From positions 21,328,001-21,392,000 of the forward strand of contig OX579635.1 of the NCBI GenBank assembly GCA_951230915.1: a DNA stretch of 64,000 nucleotides. The letters run 5' to 3'. Below the pieces are notes generated by a model. That model was not told the DNA's origin and did not search any database. It saw only the letters and a list, made by a program, of their open reading frames with translations. Made by a program: the position numbers and the translations under genes. Each line of letters begins with the position of its first letter. The stretch's first letter is position 1. Below are positions 56,166-64,000 of this stretch, one piece after another. This DNA comes from Antitrichia curtipendula. Lineage: Eukaryota > Streptophyta > Bryopsida > Hypnales > Leucodontaceae.

Positions 56166-57062
56166 GTCAAAAAGTAAATGAAACAGAACAGAAGGAAGCC
56201 CCCATATGACCAACTCAAGGTTTCTTGGTCTATTTTAGAGTTCAATTTCCATGATGGTGATCCTAGCTTGAAGCAGGATGTAGTAAGAGTGCTGTACCCT
56301 TGTCAATTACATTATCGATTGTGGTGTCCTTGAACATCTTCGATTCTTTCATATCTTGCCTAAACCCTGCAACAACATGGCGAAACCTTCAAGAAATCCT
56401 AACGCATCACATCAATTCTGCAGAAGAAAAAATGAATTACAATTCAAAGCATGCTGGTTCTGCTTATAAAAAGAACACTTACACTAATGGACGGGAGTAC
56501 TTCGTAAACTCACAGGTGAACCCTGGAAAATCCTTTTTCCCCTTGTATCTGGCATTCAACTGAAGCATCAAAGCACGACGCCGAGTTGTCAACGATGATC
56601 ACATTCAAGTAGCCATCCTTCACCAAATCCTCCCCCGATACTGAAATAAAAACGACACCCGCAGTTTTCAGAATTTCTTAATATCTCAAAAACTCCAGGC
56701 TGGGCTACAAATTTTCCCCAATTACAATTTAAATCATGATTGTAAACAATGTTTAGGGCCAACTTAAACCAATGAAAACTACCATCCCAATGCTAAGATT
56801 CCAATTGTGGAAATTTACCAAGAGTCAGTCACTTACATCCATTGCCACATCCGGCATTGAAGACGATCTGATCCTTGGGGAGGTACAAATTGAGCAGCGG
56901 TTTCAACTCTTTGAACGACTGGTACCAATCGAAAGGCTCCGGCTGCTTAGTGTACCGACTCTTCCAATACTCTTCATCTTGGTACGCCGAAACCTTGCCA
57001 GGTTTCTTTTCATTCGCTTCCTTCCCCTCCCTTCTTCCCTCCCTTCTTCTTGGGCGCCATGC

Positions 57063-59754
57063 CCCACCCACGCAGCGAAAATTAGTTAAGCACTCACATG
57101 CTCATTTCCTCTGGAATGGAATTCATTCGAGACACGGTCCTTGATGATTTCGAAGACTTTCCAGCAGGGCTTCCTTGAGTGACTGTGATTTGCGGTGAAA
57201 ACACAACATGGAATTTATCTCGTCCAATTTCTTAAGGCACGCATGCTTGCTGGTTAGGGCTGCGACGTCGCAAGCCCTAATTAGACCATTCAGCTCACTG
57301 ATTAGTATCCTGTATCCATTAAGATAGGCTGTTTTGTTTTGTTTTTTAATTGTTTGTTTGAGATGGTGAGATCTCATGGACCGTGCGTCCCCTAGTCGCG
57401 TGTTTGGTATTGTCGGAAAGGCCTCAAGAGGATGGGTGCATGGGTCTTTGATTGTGGAGTTTGGACCTCCAGTGTGAAAGTTATTGAATTTCAAAGTTTC
57501 TATGAGTAAATAAATTTTAATTTTAATTTTGATTGTGGCAACGGCACAGAGCACAATTGTTAATTACTAATGAAAAAAAATTGTAGAAATTTGTACAACT
57601 AGCCGGCCTCTACACCAAAAAGGTTTCATCAAGCTACAACGTTTTATTGACAATATGTTTTGATGTCATTGGGGCTTAATAAGAGCAAATTAATGAAAAA
57701 TTGTGAAAGCGAGAATATGGTGAATGAAATTGTGATGCAATTTTCTTTTAATTTAAGGAATATAATAATATTTCAACCTACACTAGACATGATGACTTTG
57801 GTGAAGTAATGTTGCATGCACTAATAAGGATAAATTAGTGTACCTTGCAAGAAGTTAGAAGTGTTTGGTTAAATTTTCATGAAATTGAAGAACCATCTTT
57901 AAGGTAGGAGGTCTATAAACCATCCTTTTAAATATACCTACTTCATCAGTGAATGTCGTAGATATGTCAAGGAACATGTCACTCATTTCTAATCAGAGGA
58001 CACATTTAGAACATTAGATAATATATTAACCTTCTACCTTACATATTGATTTCAAACCATTCCTTTTTAATTCCATTTCTTACAACTTTGTAGATTATTT
58101 TCACCTAAGAGACTATAAAAGGCAATGAAAGAAGTTATTTTTTCCCTATCCATTGAAAAGATGCGACACACCTGGTTTCAATTAACACACACACACTCAC
58201 TGTAAATAAATGAGAGCCGTTGATTTTTTTTTTTTTAAATTCCCCTCCCCCCTTCCGACACCATTGATCTTAAAAAATAAGAAATATGGATATGGATATG
58301 AATACTCGTACGGATACTGGTATGGAATATGGGAACATTTTGAGATATGATATAGTATGGATATGGAATACATAATCCATTAACCCATATTGTTTGACCA
58401 AATAGGTTGGCCTAAAAAATAAAAATATGGTTGGAGGGGGGTTATTAAAATGAACATTAATTACATTCTGAATTAATTTAGAATGAGCATCGTACCTCAA
58501 CTATCTGTTCAAAATATGCATACATAAAACTTGTGTTGCACAATTATATTTGCTTAAGGTTGATGAGGAAGTAGTGTACAAAGATATCCTAGTATATAAG
58601 CACCATAAAAAAATATTATTCTAATTTTATATTAGTTTTAACTCAATTTGTATTAGCTTTAATACAAATATAATACAAAAACATTTGAAGGGATACAGGA
58701 GTACAAATAATGCATTTTTCTTTTAAAAAAAATTCTCGCTAGTTATTTGGACATCCTATATTTATTTATTTTATTATTGTTTTATTGCATCCCTAAAATA
58801 ATGAACCCCTAAGCACTCTAGATTCCATATTATGGGTGGTGAAATAATAATTTAGGGTGATGTTTTGTCTAAATAATTTTTAAAACAATATATGGCACTT
58901 AAAAAATAAATTTTTTAATGAATAATATGATGAAATCAAAATTAAAAATATATTTGTAGAAAGATATGTGCAAAAAAATATGAAAAAAATGGGAGTTAAA
59001 CCCGTAGAAAAAGGGAATAATGATTTGTCATTGACTTTGGTAGTAAACAATACACAAATTGCATGGCATGTACTGATAAAATAAAGAGCATTGATTCTTT
59101 TATCCCTTTGCAATTGGTCTTAAAGAATATGTATTTGAATTGTTGTCCAAGTCGATGCAGGGTGGATAAAAATGTTTTTTAGGACTCTTTAAAATTCTAT
59201 TCAAGAAGTCGTAGTTAGCAATTTTAGCGAATGAAAACTTTGGAAAACAACAAACCAAAGAGATTCACTGTACATATGAAAAATTTAGTCCAAGGGATTT
59301 TATGAAGAAAAAATGATGTAGCTAATACTTGTTTCTTTATGGCAACAAATATGCATCAATATCATTATGTCCATAGAAAATGGGTGGGCGTGATACAAAT
59401 TTTGCAAGATTTTTTTAGCACATATCCATCTAGCCTATGTTTGTAGAGATTTCTTTCATTTATTCCCGTCAATATTTGGGATATTTTTTTAGTTTTCTAC
59501 TCTAAATAAAAAATTTACAGATTTTTTCACCAATTTACTATCAAAGTTTTCAAATTGCAATTGGATTTTTTCCAATTCCACCAGCTAAACTTTGAACTAG
59601 CCACCATTTTTTTCCAATCACAAAACAAAAATGGTGTGACCATGAGGCTCTATCTACTCCAATCAAACCCTAATCATATTGTGGAATGTGAATGCAATTG
59701 TAGATAGGATTTGGAAACTAGAATTCAGAAACTAGAAAGTCCATGCCATAAGTC
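57063..59754. other. Intergenic stretch between methyltransferase and hydrolase loci
   Basis: No gene is supported; the frame at 57123-57554 (minus) has no motif. Noted: a GGATAT-rich short repeat at 58285-58370, a T10-12 run near 58226, and AACCCCTAAGCAC at 58803, a possible TTAA-element end without its TTAA. Confidence 0.35.
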
Positions 59755-59893
59755 GAAGGTTCTAAAAGCGCACAAGCTCTAAAACCGTCCACCTCCTCAA
59801 ATGTACACTATCTGTACATGTTGTTTTTTAGTAGCCTTCAGCAATGTATATAGAGTGTACATTTTAGGGGGTGGGCGATTTTAAAGCCCTATG
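59755..59893. mobile_element. Hairpin-forming short element
   Basis: GCTCTAAAACCGTCCACCTC and its neighbour AAATGTACACTAT pair with ATAGAGTGTACATTTTAG and GGGTGGGCGATTTTAAAGC on the right, about 115-140 bp in all. It shares TTCTAAAAGCG and AAATGTACA with the elements at 17427 and 42435. Confidence 0.5.
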
Positions 59894-60489
59894 CCATTTC
59901 AACTTCAAAATTTTGTAATTAATTCCACAAAGCTCCAAAAAATATGGAATGACTTGAAGTAGATGCCAATTCCACTTGTCTTTCAAGCAAAATTTACTGA
60001 AAAATATTATTATGAGAAGCTTCACCTCCCAAAATTCAGTTTCAGCCCTTAAGTGGGCGATTTGTGGACCTCCTACTTTAGTTTCTTTCCAAAGGATAGA
60101 GCCACTAAAGCCCACCTTTCCACTACTGTACCTTATTGGAATTCGAGGCACGTCTGGAGTACTCAAGCAAAACAGATTTTCTAACAAGACAGGCCATGGA
60201 CCTTGAGAGGTTTCCTCCACTGCCCTCCGGAGAGTGGAGATGCGTCCCCAAGTTATTACTTCGACACCCACCCCTTGAACCAAGATGACACGGAGTTACA
60301 CATGTTGCGTGGTCCGTGTGTAATGCGTCACGATGACGGAAGCCACTGACACGAACAGAATGGAGAAGTGAGCGCCGCTCCCAACCTCGCCAACAATCGC
60401 CAACAATCGCCAACTATCGGGGGGGAGCTAAGTTAGACCTCCATTTGATCAGTCACAGTAGTGGACGGTGGACGCTGTGCAAGTTTGCG
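59894..60489 (+). promoter_or_regulatory. Presumed promoter and leader of the hydrolase gene
   Basis: The sequence before the hydrolase start codon is GC-richer than the region to its left. A triplicated CGCCAAC(A)ATCG-type word lies at about 60387-60418. No TATA box is evident. Confidence 0.35.
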
Positions 60490-63376
60490 ATGGCCAGTAC
60501 CGAGCAGCATTTGCAAGAGGGCCCAGCAGGAGATGATGTTACGCTTGCTAATGCGGCAATTGCTAACGACGGCGAGTCGAACAAAGGGATAACCTCCTTT
60601 GCTCGGAGCTTCGGGATGGCGATCTTGGGCATCGTGGCGATCTTTTTGCTTGCGGGTGCGGGGGAATACTAGTCTAGGCAGTTCAATTAGCTGAGTTTTG
60701 GGTACCTGGGTTTGTGGGGTTTGAGAATTGAGAGTTTTTTTAGGAATGCCTATAATTGCGAATTTTGGGTCGTGTCAATGAATCGCCCAATTTGGAGTGA
60801 TCGAATTTTGAGAGGAGTCAATTGTTTGGTTGTCAATATTTCAGGTTGGAATTCTGGCGATGGGCGTTCCGATTACAATGTAGACATTTCAGGCATTGTC
60901 GCTCCCAAGATTCGGCTTCCTGATGGGCGGCACATTGCGTATGAGGAACAAGGTGTGAGCAGAGACGTGGCGAAGCGTAACATTCTTGTGTTACATGGCT
61001 TCTTGTCGTGTCGCCTTGCAGGTATCGCCCATTTTGAATGCAATTAATACTTTCTCCTTTTTTGCCTAGGTAGGAGTAGAACAAGATTTTCAGTAAAATT
61101 AGTGTCCGTATGGTCACCGTGCCGTAAGGGTGCCTCCTCTGTTGCAGGCCGTGAAATCAATATCTAAAACTATGGGATGCACGCCAAGGTGTGCAGCATT
61201 TGCCTTCTCCGTGGAATTTTTTCTCTAGGCCTACTCGTGGTTTTTCCAAATAATAATTTAAATCTTTGGTATCATGACATGGCGAAACTTTAAGCTCTTC
61301 GTCCATTTAGTTGAATTCTTGTGGATGCAGGGCTCCCTGGCGTAAGCGACAGGCTCCTTGAGAAATACGCAGCACGAGTGGTTGCGTACGACAGGCCTGG
61401 AATTGGACAAAGTGATCCTCATCCCCAGCAAAATTTCAACACATCTGCACAGGACATGGCTGACATTGCCGATGCTTTAGGTATGGGTGATAAGTTTTGG
61501 GTGATCGGGTATTCCGGCGGTGGGCCGTATGCATGGGCAGCACTTCGCTACATTCCTCATCGATTGGCTGGTGAGTTCGCATCACTTCTCACAGTTTTAG
61601 TCACTTAATTTTGAAATTTAATAGTTTCAAGCTCCAAATGGCTAAGTCGCATGTTTTTTATTTTCTGACTGTGGTAGGAGTGGCGATGTTTGGACCCATG
61701 GGAAATCCTTACGCCAAGAATATGACTCAGGAAGAAAGCAAGAGTATATGGAAGGAATTGAATAGAGGTCGGAGGCTGTTGTTTGGCTTGGCTCACTACT
61801 CTCCATCCTTACTACCAGGCTACATGAAAGGCGGCCTTATGGGCAAGGCTGTTAAGATTACGAGAGCAGTAAAAAAGGCCGCGACACCCAAGGTGTGATA
61901 AAACTCTGCCTTCATCCCTAATGGACCAAGTCGTATTGGACTTAATGTTTGTTCTAGCACTTTTAAGTGAGTCATATGGGGTCTTTCTTTGTCTTTTTTT
62001 TTGACGGACGCATGCGACGTTCTTCACTGTTTCTGGTGATATGAAATTTGACATTGTCTGAATTATATATTTCACAATATGATCAGTCAAATTCTTCATT
62101 TAAAACCCATGAAATCTTGGTTAAAATTTGGCTCAATTTCTACATCTCTTTTCGTAGAACCTCATCAGTAGTTATGACGAACTCGATGAATGCATGTGTC
62201 TTTATCTGCTGATGTGGTCTCCAGCGTCGTTTTCTAAGTGTAGTTGACTTGAATTGGTGTAGGATTTGGCGCTGCTTGAGACGGACTATTTCGGAGCGGG
62301 CTTTGAGAAATCATTGAGGGAATCGATGCGTTCTGGGGATGCCAAGCCACATGCAGAAGGTGTTATACTTCATTGTAATGACTGGGGGTTTGAGTTGACT
62401 GATCTTCGTCCCAAGCCTCCTAAGAAGAAGAGTCTTTTCAAGCGCATATTCTTTTTCTTGGGTGGCTCAGATTCGCCGGTGTTCTCTGGACCAATCCACA
62501 TCTTCCATGTAAGATACCACGTCTTGCCCTCAGAAAGAGGGTACTCTTTCCGTCTCGTTAAGCAGTTTAACCAATGCGTAGGATCTCCCAATGTGTTTTC
62601 ATTGGGAGATCACAATAGTTGAACCTAATTGGGTACAAGAGCCACACTCTCTTGAGATCAAGTTTGATCCCGATCTATGAATTTTTTTCATGCTATTTCA
62701 AAGTGGGAGTTTGTAGACCACTTTAAATGACAGTAGACAACCACATTGCCATTCAAAGATCACTGGTACATTCAGCCAAGTTTTGCTTACGCCACTTGCT
62801 ATAAAGGCCAATCATGTGCTGCTGTAGATGAGTTGCTTTTCGTACCAAGGGTCAGTATCGGAGACGGGATCAGGTCCCTATATTGTTTTCATATCCTCTA
62901 CCTTCGTAATGCTTCTGTATCCAGATTTCTGCAGTTTTGACCATGCTTTTTGTTAACGAGCATACTCCCTGTTGTGAAATACATGACGTGCACAGGGAAC
63001 GGAGGATACGTTGGTGCCACTAGCCATGAGTCGATACGCGAAGCGCATGCTTCCCGAACTGCATCTTCACATCTTGGAGGGACATGGCCATTTCTCATGG
63101 TTTTGCTATTGCGACAGCTGCCACCGGGAGTTCTTTAAAACTCTCTTCGGTGAAGTCGAAGGCTTGGACGAGTTGGACAAAGCCCCTGAACCGGAGCCCT
63201 CACCTGTGAAAACATCAACCGTCTCGGAAGTAGCTCCTCTCAAAGAGCCAGATGTTGCGGTGACTGAGATACTAGCTGATGTCTCTTCAGAGTCAGATGG
63301 AATTGCCTTACAAGAGCGAAACATAGATATCAGTGACGGTGCTGTGGAACAATCGGAGAGAGAGCACGAGCTGTAG
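60490..63376 (+). CDS. Alpha/beta-hydrolase fold protein
   Basis: Six exons join in phase: 60490-60655, 60845-61021, 61331-61570, 61678-61892, 62263-62508, 62996-63376, giving about 474 residues. Exon 1 starts MASTEQHLQEGPAGDDVTLA and has a hydrophobic segment (MAILGIVAIFLLA) that may anchor it in a membrane. Exon 2 carries IRLPDGRHIAYEEQG and ILVLHGF, with the HG oxyanion motif. Exon 3 has YDRPGIGQSDPHP and the nucleophile elbow GYSGGGPYA. The acid is in the HGTEDTLVP sequence formed across exons 5 and 6, and the base is in LEGHGHFSW, so the Ser-Asp-His triad appears intact. The tail after residue ~390 is acidic and low in complexity (EPEPSPVKTSTVSEVAPLKE). Plants have a family of such hydrolases with the opening PKI.L.DGR..AY.E.G; substrates are mostly unknown. 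No damage was found. Confidence 0.9.
61906..62125. repeat. Intron 4 repeat, TTAA-type element
   Basis: In intron 4 of the hydrolase gene. The left end reads ATCCCTAATGGACCAAGTCG. The right part (62030-62125) is the reverse complement of the intronic sequence at 44893-45000 of the pfkB gene, ending AACCCATGAAATCTTGGTT. It is consistent with a degraded short TTAA-type element. Confidence 0.5.
62560..62875. repeat. Intron 5 sequence shared with the dynein leader
   Basis: Ordered blocks TTTAACCAATGCGTA, TTGGGAGATCAC, AGCCAAG..TTGCTTAC, TAGATGAGTTGCT and GGAGACGGGATCAGG also occur at 40440-40700. A local stem (ATCTCCCAATG / CATTGGGAGAT, 62582-62613) is present only here. Confidence 0.55.
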
Positions 63377-64000
63377 CGCCAGTTGATGTGGTTGGGTTCA
63401 CAAGAGGGGTGGAAGGGCCAGGCACTGCCTTGTAGTTAAGAAATCTTGTTTTTCATCTGCATTTCTCAAGTATGCAGAATATACATATGTGAACAGTGAT
63501 TGTCATATGCATCATTAGGAAACCACTACTATGGGATGGGTGAATGTTCTCTTGGGGACGCTGTGCAGAAACGTTTGGTCTCGTGATTTTGATTGTAACA
63601 ACATAACTTGAAATATAAAATTACTAACACTTCCAGTACAGAGATTTGAAATACGATCAATTCCCACTATCCCAGGGAGAGGGGGCTTGATACTGCGTAG
63701 CTTGTTGGCTCTGTCCTTTGGACAGAGAATCTGGCATCAACTGTGGTTTATGAGTCTGAGTTTTGAAATCCTATCTACAACCACATGCACAGTAAGGTAG
63801 AAGGCTCAGAAAGCTCTCATCTAAGGGAAGAAAGACCCCTGTGCAGAAATGGGTGGACCCAAAGATTTTTTCATTTTTGTGGGAGAAAGAGAAATGAGGA
63901 ACACAACTATAGAAATTTTAATTTTAATTTTCTGACTTGGAATGAATAATATACAATTTTTCAAAGTCTGAGGTGCCTAGGTCCCTCTTAATGCTCATAG
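63377..64000. other. 3' flank of the hydrolase gene
   Basis: Presumed 3' untranslated region and beyond. No poly(A) signal stands out with certainty, and no further gene is recognised. Confidence 0.35.

Larger units (their letters stand above)
53708..57062 (-). pseudogene. METTL-type SAM-dependent methyltransferase, damaged
   Basis: Exons on the minus strand: ~57062-56837, 56640-56514, 56366-56298, a 20-nt micro-exon 55942-55923, 54513-54429, 53944-~53835, and a last piece to the TAA at 53710-53708. Motifs: AYQDEEYWKSRY, then VFNAGCGNG (SAM-binding motif I), DGYLNVIIVDNSA, VIDKG-FLDSIM, ITCGDPRTRMPWLK and DPDWHYVYVCTK. The order matches the METTL13-like family of lysine methyltransferases. 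Damage: the MAPKKKGGKKGG start is one base out of frame with AYQDEEYW; exon 2 shifts frame between VDNSA and LQLNARYKGKKDFPGF; and no exon was found for the segment normally between LDSIM and the ITYGDP-like motif (the CG.N helix). That interval instead holds a MITE at 55102-55343. Most likely a pseudogene; sequencing indels are an alternative for the frame shifts but not for the missing exon. Confidence 0.72.

Noticed and set aside
58285..58370. GGATAT-rich tract as a telomere-like or regulatory array
   Set aside because: Units are irregular and short; it looks like simple-sequence drift.

Overview
The window looks like nuclear DNA of a land plant. Genes are split by many short GT-AG introns, intergenic DNA is AT-rich, and the gene families are plant-type: a leucine-rich-repeat receptor kinase, a plant inositol-kinase-like pfkB protein, an LC8 dynein light chain and a plant-type alpha/beta hydrolase. 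The density of small transposon relics and the style of the receptor kinase suggest a bryophyte or another early-diverging lineage. That is an inference; no marker in the window fixes the species.

Layout. Positions 60-975 hold the 3' part of a TPR protein on the minus strand, with an apparent one-base frame break. Positions 4250-11515 hold a complete LRR receptor kinase of about 16 exons on the minus strand. Positions 12.5-38 kb are a long gene-poor block of transposon-derived DNA. It contains TTAA-flanked elements with piggyBac-like end structure, MITEs with TTA or TA target duplications, a dead Tc1-type transposase, a long fold-back repeat family and a GC-rich repeat island. Positions 40.2-41.9 kb hold a complete two-exon LC8 dynein light chain with a probable 5' leader intron. 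Positions 43.6-46.6 kb hold an inositol 3-kinase-like pfkB gene on the minus strand. Positions 47-53.6 kb contain two adjacent Tourist-like MITEs, a Harbinger transposase remnant and more repeats. Positions 53.7-57.1 kb hold a METTL-type methyltransferase on the minus strand that carries frame breaks and appears to lack a central exon. Positions 60.5-63.4 kb hold an intact six-exon alpha/beta hydrolase on the plus strand.

The genes are unrelated single-copy-looking loci, and nothing suggests a shared pathway or cluster. The most unusual material is the TTAA-bounded elements. Five pairs of ends can be drawn, in at least two sequence families, and related fragments sit inside introns of three neighbouring genes in one orientation relative to transcription. 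Other notable items are a diverged 1.2-kb tandem duplication carrying long hairpins, and a sequence shared between an intron of the hydrolase gene and the leader of the dynein gene. Exon limits were placed by eye from reading frames and GT/AG sites.
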